From Linnemannia elongata (Eukaryota; Mortierellomycota; Mortierellomycetes; Mortierellales; Mortierellaceae), in the NCBI GenBank assembly GCA_036320915.1, contig JAXBDG010000006.1, forward strand, positions 1,302,001-1,366,000: a stretch of 64,000 nt of DNA, given 5' to 3'. The position numbers and the translations under genes are program-made. This document shows, piece by piece, positions 46,538 through 57,382 of this stretch. The notes below the pieces were generated by a model. The model worked only from the letters and a program-made list of their open reading frames with translations, searched no databases and was not told the DNA's origin. The stretch's first letter is position 1, and each line of letters opens with the position of its first letter.

Positions 46538-47728
46538 ACAAAAAACAAAAAGGAACCAAAAATAACAATAAACAAAACTATGCCCGTCCTTCCATCTGTC
46601 CCTGCTTCCTTTTACTTTCTCCCATCCAAAATACCATCATCGAAAATCGTACGAGACGCATCTTGCACACCCTAACCAACAAAAATAAAACAGAACCAAC
46701 GTGTCTACATATCAACATGCATCCAATTGAATAAATCATATAAAACATACCCGCTTGAGTTGAGGACAGAATGTGGCGAGCTTCACAATAGAGTCATCGG
46801 TGAGGGAAGAACAGTTCCCGACGTAGAGCGTATGCAGTCGGGGACACTTTTCCGCCACATACTCGATCAATGCATCCGTCACTGCAGGAATGTCAGACAG
46901 GTCGAGCGAATACAGACCTGGACATCTAGAGAGCACATGCTGCAATCCCACCATCGTTGCTTTGTTGCCCCCTGCAAGAAGAAGTCGCTCGAGGCGAACA
47001 CAGGACGCAAACTGGATCAACATTGGATCGGTCACATCTGGTGCTATAAAAGATAGGTTGAGTCGACGAATGTAGTTGGCATAGGGGAATATGGTGCTTG
47101 GTAACGACAACGTCTGGACCATCCGTTCAGCGATAGGGACGGTCAAAAAGGCGGGCTTGGACCACAAGAGATCCATCCCACAGTTGCACCATAGTTTGCA
47201 AACCAAGATTGCAGACCGAAGGTCGTGCGCTGCCGCCAAAAACCTGAACATGAACAGGATCAGCTCCGAGGGCAGTATTGGTGTATATCGTGTACTGTTG
47301 TCGTTGACAGTCATGATGGATGTACAATCATCGTCGTCCATGGGTGAACAGTCGTCTTTGGAGTTCTCGTTGGTGGTGGTGATGTTGTTGTTGTTTTTGA
47401 CGAGGAATAAGGAGGCGGGCAAAAGAGTAGGAGTGGGAGCGCTGTCTGTATCAGAGTCAGTGTCCCTGCTGTCGTTGTCGTCGTCGTCGTGTGCCTCCTT
47501 ATTATTTTTGCTACTATGGTTGCTGTTGTTGTTGTTGTTGCTGTTGCTGTTGCTGTGTGTTTGTGTATTTGAGAAGAGTGACGAAGATGATGACGAAGCA
47601 GATGCGGAGGTCCAGAGAGTATCGGACGAAGCTGTTGATAGTGAGTCGCTGTTGTCTTTGTATATCATTGCAGTTGACAACGTAGGCGACGATGCGCCAG
47701 TAGGATGTGATGATGATGATGTATCCAT
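44587..47728 (-). CDS. GRR1: GRR1-like F-box/LRR protein (SCF substrate receptor)
   Basis: Two exons (47728-46751, 46239-44587) join to 876 residues. A low-complexity N-terminus rich in Ser, Asn and Asp precedes a classic F-box (about residues 155-205): ILPSELILFMFRFLAAAHDLRSAILVCKLWCNCGMDLLW. A regular array of AMN1/GRR1-type LRRs follows, each of the form C..L..LDL..C..ITD..I (for example CPRLHTLYVGNCSSLTDDSI, CTRIRYLDLACCTKITDTSI). The intron falls exactly between repeats (QLKR/IKLSQCSLLTD). A post-LRR segment (FSGKGVRDLRRYMHE) is typical of Grr1 orthologues, and an acidic tail ends the protein. In yeast, Grr1 directs SCF to G1 cyclins and nutrient-signalling regulators; here orthology is likely but targets are not shown. 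Asn/Ser runs arise from GTT/GCT-type triplet repeats at about 47518-47556. Confidence 0.92.
46474..46537. repeat. Compound (TC)n(AC)n microsatellite in the GRR1 intron
   Basis: (CT/TC) dinucleotides with a short CACA interruption from 46474 to 46522, then (AC)n to 46537, inside the 511 bp intron. Confidence 0.9.
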
Positions 47729-47997
47729 GGGAATATTGACACCGGAAGAGTAGGAAAGTAGGGGAGCGGGACGTAAAAAAGGTAAAAGTCCGAGAGTTGT
47801 GAGTGGTTGAAAGTCGGGCGAAGTTATGGTGAGACAAGGGCGGAAGTGGGTGTGTGTCCAGACTGGAGGGGAAGGGTGCAGTGGGGGAGAAAAGAAGAAA
47901 AGAAGAAATAAAAAAGGAAAAGGAATGAAGCGTGAATCAAAAAGAGAGTAGAGTGAATGGATGTCGAGGAGTGAATGAGAGTGAGAGAGAAAGAGAA

Positions 47998-48032
<35 letters not shown>

Positions 48033-48189
48033 AAAGAAGCAGGAGAGAGAGAGAGAGAGAGAAAGAGGGAGAGCGAAGGGGGAAGGGAAGGAAACGGGAC
48101 GAGAAGTGAAGGAAAAGAAAGGCGGAAGAAAGAAAGGAAAAGAGAGGAAGGAAGGAAGTGCAGAAAAGATCAGTGAAAAAAGAAATAAG

Positions 48190-48192
<3 letters not shown>

Positions 48193-48239
<47 letters not shown>
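48193..48239. repeat. (AG)n microsatellite
   Basis: A perfect AG run of about 47 bp, the longest of several between 47980 and 48240. Confidence 0.9.
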
Positions 48240-48245
<6 letters not shown>

Positions 48246-48449
48246 TATCCGATACCATGGGACATGCTGCAAACAAAATAACCTCGCTGGTGGATGATGG
48301 CTTTTTGTTTGTTCAAGCATCTGAAAGGTGCTCGTCGCTGTCGCAGCTATCTCCTATGAAGAGGTAGCGAGTATTTCGGAGAGAAAGAGAGTTAGGGGGG
48401 GGGAGGCATATTGGAGTTGGGATATGTTTTTGATGGCAGGCTTGCAGCC

Positions 48450-48450
<1 letters not shown>

Positions 48451-48487
<37 letters not shown>
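48451..48487. repeat. 37-base A homopolymer
   Basis: Thirty-seven A in a row, preceded by CTTGCAGCCC and followed by GGACAAAGG. Confidence 0.9.
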
Positions 48488-48489
<2 letters not shown>

Positions 48490-50012
48490 ACAAAGGGGTG
48501 AGGACGATGATGATGGAAGGAAAGCAAGGGGAAAAGGGGGGGTGTACATTGACTACGATAACACAACTACACACACTAACTCATTCACTACACTAACCAA
48601 CTAGCCAAGCTTTTTGTTTCTTGTATTCTCTGCTCACTGCCACCATACAGCTCAATGAAGGGAAGCTGTCTTGCATCACCAAAGGGTTCTTCTATGCATC
48701 TATCAACATCGATATCCATATCAGCGACACTCCTGAGCATTCGATGAGCATACCCAATTGATATGCCTACCTCCCCCACTCTTCCAGTCTCAGGCACAAT
48801 GTTTTTTTTCCCTTGTCAAAAACAAAGTTTTTTTTCTTGTTGGTTGCCACCAAATCAGATTTGGACCACTCGTGCACCTTGTGCCTTTTTTTTCCTTCTC
48901 GCCTGACATGTACTCCGCAAAACAAAAGGCCATCTTCTTCCCTTGCCTTTTCAAAGGACATTGACCATCTTCCGAAAGCACCGCAAGCAGGAAGGGCAGG
49001 AGGACGTGTAGACAACTGACTGGTCGACTGACTGACTTTATCTACTTTTTTCCCTCCATCCTTTCAAACCTCCCCCTCTACCCCATCCCAACAAAAAAAA
49101 CACACACGCCCCTTGTTTGATGCGCGTGTGATCTCGATCGTCCCTCTTTTTCCTTTTCAAAACAAAAACACAAAAGCAAAGCACAAGCATAGTACCCTCC
49201 CCTTGTTACCCCTTCCCTCGAAAAAAAGGATGTGCGACCATGATGTCAGCCGCCAGCCAAACCCTGTTCTCACAGGGATGGCTTGTGCTCTTTTTTTGTT
49301 GTGGAGAAAGAAAGTCTTTGAACAAGGAGGCTTATTCGGTAACAAGTACCAAGGTCATACACCTCAACTATCGATATCTGTGTGGTTCTCCGGCGATGTG
49401 ATGTTGTATTGTGTTGTGTCCCATTGTTCTAATTGCTGACTCTTGATAAGACCAAGCGCGCTTGCGCCTTCAATCAAGCCGCGTCTATACTTGGTGTGTA
49501 TCGACATGACTTGTCTCCAAGTTTCACAATCCATGCGCCACCAATCGGGCCGACCTTCATGAAGACCTGCCCTTGGACTCGAACTCTCTTGGTTCTCTAC
49601 CTTATTGCTATTTGAGGTTGAAGAGAAGAGAGTAGTAAGAACGAAAGATCAAATAAAACAACAAAACGCACCCGAATGTTCACTCTGCTTACAGTTCAAC
49701 AACTTTCAATTGCCCTACCTGCTTTGGCAACCACTCTTTCCTTGTTCAACAGAAAGGCAGAGTGAAAAAAAAGACAAAGAAAAGCAGTAAACGAATAGAT
49801 ATGTGATGAATAAAATAACTGAGTTTTTTATTTATTTTTTAGTGTACACAACTTTATTTCTTTGACAAAACAACAAAAAGAGGGCATTTGGAAGTAAAGA
49901 GCCGCAGGCTAGACTCTTCAGTTCGCCATCCACCATTGTACTGTCCGGCCCGGAACCAGGCTCTGCACAACAATTGTCATCAGCCTTTATAGCTTGAATG
50001 AAAGATGTAATA

Positions 50013-50041
50013 TCCCTTTTGGACTCCATTTTCGCCAAATC
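50013..50041 (+). repeat. Left terminal inverted repeat of the transposon
   Basis: 29 bp starting TCCCTTTTGGACTCC. It matches the reverse complement of 51759-51787 except for CC in place of TG at positions 23-24. Confidence 0.92.
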
Positions 50042-50153
50042 TTTGTAGTAAAACGACAAAAGGAGATCTTTACGTTGTTTGTTAGAGTCGAAATACGTAC
50101 TAGCTTAATTTGGGTGTGACGGCACTATGATTTCTTTTCCGAACAGAGGGTAC

Positions 50154-51506
50154 TCATATCCGTACTCTTCCCGATCGGTTGCGGGGAGGCGAGTACTTGC
50201 GCTCGACCTTGACATGCAAGGGAGCTGGAGCGAGCATTGCGCCCATCTCACTGTCCTGTGAATCTCCTTCTACATCGCTCACTTGTTCGCTCTCCTCCTC
50301 CTCCTCCTCTTCCTCCTCGGCTCGTTCTTCCTCGCCATCATCTTCACCCTCCTCTTCCACCTCCTCTTCTTCCTGTTCCTCCTCTTCCTCCTCTTCCTCC
50401 TCTTCTTCGTCCCCCATTTGCTCCTCATCCCAACCTTCAATGTATGGGTCTTGGTATCCTTCGGGAAGAGCTTGACGGACGTTGTAGAGACGTCCAAGAG
50501 GCTCCCCGTGGATGGCAAGCGCGAAGTTGCGGTTTACCTCTCGAATCCACCCTCTAGCCATTGCTCCAGTGATTCGACGTATGCCATTCAGAACATACCC
50601 GTCAAGGGTTTCTGCCTGGACCACCTCTTGCCGGACATGGTTCCTCACAGAACTGAACACTGATTCAACGGGATTGAGATGTGGACTGTAGGGAGGGAGG
50701 TAAAGAAGATGGTGGCCAGCTGCAGCAACGGAATTCCTCACCATACCCGTCTTGTGAAACGGCACGTTGTCCATGACAATGGTGCGGCGTCGTCCCTCGA
50801 TCGCTGGAAACAACGTTGCCTGCAAAAACTGAGTGAGCGTTTCTTGGTTGAAGGCGCCCTGTCGGAAATGACTGGCCAGTATGCCCGTCTTGTCGAGAGC
50901 AACGATCAGAGAGTAATTGGGGCCACGGTTGTAGGGAACCCTCTGAATGGCACGCCTGCCTCGAGGAGCACGGCCGAAATTGCGAGTGATGTGCAAGTTA
51001 AACCCCGCTTCATCGATGTAGACAAATTCATTCACATTGCCAGGTCCTTGAAGAACGGTCTCTGCCCATCGTCGTCGCTCCTCGATGTACTCGGGGTCGT
51101 TATATCGTTCCGATTCGGCCCTCATTAATTTGAGCGTAAAGGTGGTGAGTTTCTTGAGTGCCTTGTCGACGGCACTCTGGGTGATAGGAGGATCCAACTG
51201 GAAACGCTCGTTCAGTTGCGTGGTGAGCCATAAAACAGAGCGACCTGCAAACTCGTCCAGGTTATCGGTAAGCCAGTCAATATGCTCTTCCTCGAGTCGG
51301 CGGTTATGACTGCCGCCTCTTGGGAGTTTGGCGACGCGATTGGTTTGAAGGAAGGTGTCAACAATGGTTTTGATAGTTGAGCGAGGGTACTTGAACATCC
51401 GAGCAACATGGGTAATGCTCATTCCTTGGCGAAGAACCATATCGATGATCGTCTGACGAGTGTGATCGTCGATTTTGTTATATCTACTTCGTATGATGGG
51501 TGGCAT
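50154..51506 (-). CDS. Transposase, IS630/Tc1-mariner superfamily (DD34E)
   Basis: A single frame of 450 residues. The N-terminal helix-turn-helix (about residues 8-60: DDHTRQTIIDMVLRQGMSIT, then VARMFKYPRSTIKTIV) binds the TIRs in this family. The catalytic triad is visible: D in YIDEAGFNLH (about 171), D in IVMDNVPFHK, and E in SPHLNPVESVF, 34 residues after the second D. The enzyme cuts and pastes its element at TA sites in the nucleus. The usual family length is about 340-360 residues; the extra length is a C-terminal tail of about 90 residues, mostly Glu (QMGDEEEEEEEEE and onward), ending in a basic stretch (KVERKYSPPRNRSGRVRI). All catalytic residues are present and no stop or frameshift is seen. 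The start is the ATG at 51506 (MPPIIRSRYNK), which lies just before the HTH. Confidence 0.93.
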   Translation of the reverse strand: MPPIIRSRYNKIDDHTRQTIIDMVLRQGMSITHVARMFKYPRSTIKTIVDTFLQTNRVAKLPRGGSHNRRLEEEHIDWLTDNLDEFAGRSVLWLTTQLNERFQLDPPITQSAVDKALKKLTTFTLKLMRAESERYNDPEYIEERRRWAETVLQGPGNVNEFVYIDEAGFNLHITRNFGRAPRGRRAIQRVPYNRGPNYSLIVALDKTGILASHFRQGAFNQETLTQFLQATLFPAIEGRRRTIVMDNVPFHKTGMVRNSVAAAGHHLLYLPPYSPHLNPVESVFSSVRNHVRQEVVQAETLDGYVLNGIRRITGAMARGWIREVNRNFALAIHGEPLGRLYNVRQALPEGYQDPYIEGWDEEQMGDEEEEEEEEEEEQEEEEVEEEGEDDGEEERAEEEEEEEEESEQVSDVEGDSQDSEMGAMLAPAPLHVKVERKYSPPRNRSGRVRI

Positions 51507-51758
51507 GGTAGTGCAAGGAGTGCTGTAGATGGTGAGTGTGAGTGTGAGTGAGTGAGTGAGTGTGTGTATAAAAGAGCAGTGAATGTGAATGAGACTGAAG
51601 GCAGCAGGGCCCCTTTATTTGATCCAGACAATAGGTACGAAGTTGGCCTATAGTCATTGACGAAATCATTTTTCTAATCCACACGCACTAAAAGTTCACT
51701 AAAATGAATCTGAGGAATCATAATGGCGTACTCCCTCTACTCTGACAATTTATTGTTC

Positions 51759-51787
51759 GATTTCACGAAAATGGAGTCCAAAAGGGA
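51759..51787 (-). repeat. Right terminal inverted repeat of the transposon
   Basis: 29 bp ending GGAGTCCAAAAGGGA next to TA at 51788-51789. Confidence 0.92.
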
Positions 51788-52057
51788 TAAAAGGGATTCT
51801 TCCTATCTTCTCCATCGTGGATAGTACTCTTCTTCCTGACAACCTGTCAACAACCACTCATCGACAGCTCGTCGGTCCTTGGTAGCTCCAGGGCAAGTCC
51901 TATCCTTATGCGATGGCTGGCGGAGCGCCATAGGGGCAGTAACTCCGATTGCCGTATTTATCACGTGAGTATTTGTTTAACTATGCTAACAACTTCCACA
52001 CGTGATATTTGGTATCTGACGGACAAAAAGGTCAGAAAATTTTGACGAACATCAACA

Positions 52058-52129
52058 GCCCGCTTAGCTCATTGGTAGAGCGTCTGCCTAGTAAGCAGAA
52101 GGTAGCAGGTTCGATCCCTGCAGTGGGCA
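52058..52129 (+). tRNA. tRNA-Thr(AGT)
   Basis: A 72-base cloverleaf without intron. Acceptor stem GCCCGCT pairs with AGTGGGC (one G-T pair) and the discriminator is A. D stem is GCTC/GAGC. Anticodon stem TCTGC/GCAGA encloses loop CTAGTAA, so the anticodon is AGT (Thr, read as IGU after modification). T stem GCAGG/CCTGC encloses TTCGATC. The A box (TAGCTCATTGG) and B box (GGTTCGATCC) for RNA polymerase III are intact. Confidence 0.96.
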
Positions 52130-52156
52130 CTTCTATCGTCTCTTGAAGAGTGTGTC

Positions 52157-52162
52157 TTTTTT
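52157..52162 (+). terminator. RNA polymerase III terminator of tRNA-Thr
   Basis: A run of six T, 28 bp after the tRNA 3' end. Confidence 0.7.
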
Positions 52163-52830
52163 GCTTCTTTGTGTGTTAGTACTTGGACGCGTCTTCAAGA
52201 TCCTTTTTACTTCTGTCGTCCATGGTTGGCTTGCCGTTATAACTAATTCTTTTGTTGCTACTTTGCTGCCGTCCAGTCATTCTCTTTTTTAACCTGAGGC
52301 TATTTTGACGGTCCTCCGTGGTATGGATGGTAGGCAAACAATCCCTCGCATATTGTGTCTCTAACCCTTATCACGTCTCGAGATGTCGCTTTCATGTCTG
52401 CTTGAACTCAAGCATGACACATTAAGGCAAGGCAATGATGCCAGGGCAAAAATGCTTGGGCAAAGATCGAAGAATCAATCAAACTAAGTATTTTGTTATT
52501 TACGACTTGAATCTTGCTTTGTAAAAGTAAGTACTTGTTCAACCTATGTCTACACGTTGACTCATGCTTGGGTTTTAGCTTTCGTAACAATCGATCACAA
52601 GCGAGATGAGAATGAGACAGACATAATACTCTGCACAGACAAAAAAAAGCAAGGCATTAGGCAAGCACTTGCCATGCCCAGATGGTGTAACAGACTTAAA
52701 CACCTGGTCGCCACCCCTGTTATTGCATGCATCTCAACGGACACCAAAGCGATGACGAAGATTGACCCGATGCTGTTGTTGTTGTTTGTATTTGTCACGA
52801 TAGTTAAACCATGTTTGGCACATTTGCGTT

Positions 52831-52881
52831 TGTTGTTTGTTGTTGTTTGTTGTTGTTTGTTGTTGTTTGTTGTTGTTGTTG
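52831..52881. repeat. 10 bp minisatellite (TGTTGTTTGT)4 plus (TTG)n
   Basis: Four perfect TGTTGTTTGT units (52831-52870), then TTG triplets. Confidence 0.9.
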
Positions 52882-55800
52882 CGAATGTATGGTGGGAGGG
52901 ACGTATGTTGGTTGCAGTGAATGAGGGGATGGTGGGGAGGGAAAAATAGAATGGCATTGGTATTGGCTCCACGCCATTGAGGTCATTATCCTCTGACTCT
53001 TCTTCCCCTGGATTTTTTTTCTTCTTCCGCTCCCAAATCGATGGTCGAAGATTGGGTTTGTTTTGAAGCAAAGCAGGGGTAATGGTTCGAAACTGGGAAG
53101 CATTGTGAGCGACGGAATTGGTTGAGGAGGCATAAACAAAAATGCGCGTCAATGGTAAGCTAGGGCAAAGGCACACCAGACTAGCGAAATAACCACAATT
53201 GGACATGTTGGGTAATAATAATGATAATCATGACAGAAATCAAGGGGTAGGAAACGGGTGGCAGAAGAAAATTAGGAGCAAACCTAGTAGTAGGTCGACC
53301 TTGTCCTTTTTCTTCCAGTGAGAAGGAGTCAGGGATTCTTAGATCGCTCGACTTTTGTAATCTCGCGCGCCGCCGCCCTTGTCATATTGCAATATCAATG
53401 TGGTCCAGGTCCCCTTCGCGTCGCTGGGAAGACGTTTGCTCCTACTTTTTTTCCTCCCCAGCTCCTTGCCTTCTTCTTTCGGGGGATGGACGGACCGGCG
53501 GGGCACCATTGAGCGAGAGAGGAGAAAGACAGAGAGAAAGAGATCGAGGTAACGGTCCCCTCTTGGGTTTCTCCTTTCTTTTTCCCATTTCTCCTTTTTT
53601 TTTTCTTGTACCACCATCTTGCAAAAAGCAAAAATACGAACGCCAACCAACGAATGCATGAGACTAGTCCAGAAAAAGAATTAGGGTCCATATGATATGG
53701 GACAATATGTATAAAAAAAAAGGGTTCGATTATCCAAGCGCCCTTCGCATACTCCTCAGTCGCTCGTTCAGTCTGCCCACCTTTACGAATTGCACATGTT
53801 ATCCTAGACTCTTGTCTATCCGGTCTCCTAGCCTTGCGCAAAAGTGAGAAAGGAGGTTGTAGCCTTGGGTGATCACTGTCTTGCGATGATGCCGTAAGAA
53901 TAGAAGGAAAAGGCAGGCGACTTGGGTGTGTTTTTTTGAGGGGAGGGGAACAAAACTCGTTATGTTTTTCTCGCAGACCAATTGGATACAGATGCACCTC
54001 CACCTTAGCGTCAATTGATGTCCATTCACACAAAATGGTGTTGTACTCTTATTCTAGTAATGTGTACCCATGTACCAACTTCACGGGATTTGCGAGAGTT
54101 GATGAATTGAGACTTTGACTTGTGAGAGAAGAAACAAGGGGATAGAGTGCAGCATGTATGGTGTTTACATCTTTTTCCCGTCGGGGTCATCTTCAGTCGT
54201 CGGTCGTCGTGTGCAAGCTGGTGTCTACTCATGCTTTTTTTTGTTTTCTCGTTGACAATGATCAGGACCAATTCGATTGGTGTTTGTGTGTGTGTGTGTG
54301 CGTGCGTGTGAGTAAGTAGTTTGACGTGTGTTGTATGGTGCGAGTGGATGTTGGTGTGGGAATGATGGGTAAGGTGGTACAGTACACACATATTTCTATG
54401 CACGATTGTGTTTCCAAGTGGACAGTGACATGCATGCTTCATCGTCTGTTCACTAAATTTGGATGGCAAACGAAAAGGGAGGAGGAGGAACTGACGGAGG
54501 TAAGGGATGGGGATGGATAGATCGATGGGGAGGAGGAAGAGGAGGGAAGGAGGGTACCTGACCGGCGATACATTATAACCTACGTCCGTTCGTCTGTTTG
54601 TCCTACCTATCTATCCTCTCTGTGTCCAAAGGCAGGTCACCATGTCCCATGTCCCAAATCAACATCCGGGCCCTCTCATCTTTTTCTTGTCGCGCCCAAA
54701 CGCCCTAAGATGACAATCGCGGAAAATGTCCAACCCCAAAGTAAAACATATGAAAGTAACCAGTCATCGTTCGTTCTTTCTCTCTTCTTGTCTCTTCATG
54801 TCACTTCGGCGACTCTTGTTTTAAGATTGTCCCGCCTCCCACACCACTCGCCTTCACCATCTCATCTGTCTGTTTTAGCGGCGGCTTGTAAATTGGAAGG
54901 TTTCAGTTCTTGTGCATATTCTTCTCTCTAACCTCGGCCACATCTATCTCCTCTTTGCACTTTCTTTTTTCCAGTCCGAGGAGAAAAAACCCCGAGAATG
55001 GTAGTAGAAGGATCGCTTGGGAGAATTGTGGAAATGGTGCACCCTACTCTACTCCCCACACATCACAGAACATGATCTCACTATGCAGCAGACATATGTT
55101 GCTCTCTTCTATCTTGTTTTGTTTTTCTTTTCAAAGAGGGATGGGAGAAAAAGATGTTTGGGGCGAAATAATACAAGAAAAAAAAAAAGAAATGTGATTT
55201 ATTTCTTGTGGCACCTGAATCGCAACCCAAAAGAGAATAAGAAAAAAGAGCACACGGAAAGACAGTTACAAGCTCCTTTTGTGTTTGTGTTTGTTTTTGT
55301 TTTTGTTTTTGCTTGTATGTTGCTTGTTATTGCTATCCTGCGGGTTGACAGAACGAGAGAGAAAAAAAAAACGGGCAGGCGGACAGGGCAGGCAAGGCAG
55401 GGCAGGGCAGACTTCAATTCTGCACACATTGGATATGTGACGAGGGAGGAGGACGGACGGACGGAGAGACGAACAGGAGCTGCATCCTTAGAGTGGGATG
55501 GGGGGATGAGAGGAAAGAGTCGACCACGCTCAGACAGTTGTAGATCTTGCTTTATTATTTTCTCATCTCGTTCTTGCTTTGTTCTCTTTTCGTTCATTGT
55601 GCAGGAGAGGATGAAGATGAAGATGAAGGTGAAGAGAGAGAGAGATATTATGCTTACTCGCTTTACAATGGCGAGGCAGTGTCAGTCATTAGTGTTGAGC
55701 TATGGTGGAAAAGATGTCAATCTTGCAGTTCGTTCGCGTAGTAATTAATTGCCCTTTGTCTTTTTTTTTTTACCACAAATGAGAATGAAAAAAGAAAAAG

Positions 55801-56328
55801 AAAAAAGAAAAAGGCCCGACCATTGAAGGCTGGACAATACAGAAAGAGCACACAACAAGTGAAAAAGAAAAAAAGGTGCAGTCAGTGCGGGATTACAAGA
55901 TAGGGAAGAGGGAAAGGAAACAAATGTACGATGATGTGCCATATTGCATTCGTTTTGGACTTGACCGTAACAACGGGTCGTTTTCTCCTTTTCTCCTTTT
56001 CTCACTCTCTCTTCTCTCTCGCTCTCACTCTCACTCTCACTCTCGTTCTTTTTTGCTCTCTTTGTCTTCATCCCTCTCACCTTCTCTCTCCCCCTCCCTC
56101 TCTCACAACTCCTCCTCGCCCTCTCTTTCGTTCCTTCTATCGCTCGCTCTTCTTTCTTACCTTCTCTTTCTCGCTCTCAATCCTATTCTCTTCCTCACTC
56201 TCACTCTCACTCTTCTCTTCTCTTCTCCTCTTCCTCCAATCATACTTTTATCCACCCGTTTGATCCTTATCACCCTCTAACTCTCTTATTTTTTTTAACC
56301 CTCCTCTTCTCCTTCATCATCACCTTCT

Positions 56329-56380
56329 CTTCCTCTCTTCCTCTCTTCCTCTCTTCCTCTCTTCCTCTCTTCCTCTCTTC
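56329..56380. repeat. 8 bp repeat (CTTCCTCT)6
   Basis: Six perfect CTTCCTCT units (56329-56376) and half a unit, within the CT-rich leader zone. Confidence 0.9.
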
Positions 56381-56896
56381 ATCTATCTCTTCCTTTAACC
56401 TTCTCTCTCCTTCCCTTCCCTTCTCTCATTCTCCCCTTCCTTACTCTCGCTCACTCTTTGTCCATTATACCCATATAGACGTCTTCCCGTTCTTCAGGGT
56501 CTCCTTCAATCTTCCTCTTCACTCCTTGTAATTTAAATTATCATCAAACTCAGGCACCATCAGTCCCCAGTCATCATCCATCACACATCACCTGCCTTGT
56601 AAGTCTCACTCTCGGTCTTACTCTTTTTTTATCGCCTCCCCTATTATGCCTTTTTCTGGTCAGTGCGCAAGGAAAACTCCACCGTTAACTCCGCCCTGGC
56701 ATCCACATTCGCCTTCACAACATCAACAACGGCATTAACAAGATGTTTATACTACTGCCACTGCAAGGCTACATCGTTTCTTGTCTGCCTGCATGTGCGT
56801 CTCGACTGTTGTGCTCTTTCTATTAACTCCTCATTGTGCATATAACACACGGTCTGTGTGAGACCATGAGTGCAGTGCAGAGTGACCATTCGCAGT

Positions 56897-56906
56897 CAAC
56901 AACAAC

Positions 56907-56945
<39 letters not shown>
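56897..56945. repeat. (CAA)n microsatellite
   Basis: About sixteen CAA triplets with one CAAA interruption, in the upstream region of the F-box gene. Confidence 0.88.
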
Positions 56946-56947
<2 letters not shown>

Positions 56948-57382
56948 AAGACAACACCAACAAATGAAAACAAAAGCGAATGCCCTGTGTGTCGACGATC
57001 GATCTGTCCCCTTTTCTGTGATTATGCATCCTGCAATCTCTTTTCACCCCTCTCCCTCCTGTTTTCATTCATTCTCTCTGCCTCTGTCTCCTCGCCCACA
57101 ACAATCTGCACATATTGCGCACATAGGGTGTCTGTCCTTGTCGCATCACTTTCCCACTACCCGTCTGCACGCACTTGGTCGTTTTCTTCCCTGTCCCTCC
57201 TTCCCCTAGCAAGCCCTAACTTTTTTTTTTCTTCTTTTCTCTCGGTCTCGTCCTTTCCCCTCTTTGCTGCAGGTTTACTGTCCATCTTTGTTGTCTCTTA
57301 CCTTGTCGCGGTGTCGCCTGTCCTCTCTCTCTCTCTGTCTCCCTCTCCTGCTCTGTCTCTCGACCCTTTCTTCCTTATCCCA

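Larger units (their letters stand above)
47729..50010. other. Repeat-rich upstream region of GRR1 and gene-poor gap
   Basis: 47840-48250 is purine-rich on the + strand with several (AG)n runs, forming the CT-rich leader and promoter of the GRR1-like gene. The rest to 50010 shows no recognisable gene; the frames present are low in complexity. Confidence 0.55.
50013..51787 (-). mobile_element. Complete Tc1/mariner-IS630-type DNA transposon (1775 bp)
   Basis: The element is bounded by terminal inverted repeats of 29 bp with two mismatches (outer words TCCCTTTTGGACTCC at 50013 and GGAGTCCAAAAGGGA at 51773-51787). TA dinucleotides lie directly outside at 50011-50012 and 51788-51789, the target duplication typical of the superfamily. 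It carries one uninterrupted transposase gene on the minus strand, 140 bp from one end and 281 bp from the other. The near-identical TIRs and open frame suggest a young, perhaps functional, copy. It lies 270 bp from a tRNA-Thr gene. Confidence 0.92.
52163..57382. other. Long gene-poor region before the large F-box gene
   Basis: About 5.2 kb. No open frame here shows a recognisable domain; several (for example 52595-53206, 53395-54033, 55017-55748) are low in complexity or translate simple repeats. From about 55980 the + strand turns strongly C/T-rich, which is the promoter and leader zone of the F-box gene at 57383. Simple repeats occur throughout, including GT at about 54283-54308. Confidence 0.55.

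Noticed and set aside
47940..48300. Direct repeats considered as a CRISPR-like array
   Set aside because: They are (AG)n simple repeats without spacers; the genome is eukaryotic.
52595..53206. 203-codon minus-strand frame
   Set aside because: Its middle is translated TTG minisatellite (TTTTNNNKQQQ); no domain on either side.
53722..53740. GGTTCGA word resembling a tRNA B box
   Set aside because: No stems or A box around it; it follows an A tract and does not fold as a cloverleaf.
56870..57382. Upstream 171-codon extension of the large F-box gene
   Set aside because: Translates CAA repeats and CT-rich leader into poly-Thr and Ser/Leu/Phe-rich peptide; the ATG at 57383 gives a more normal start.
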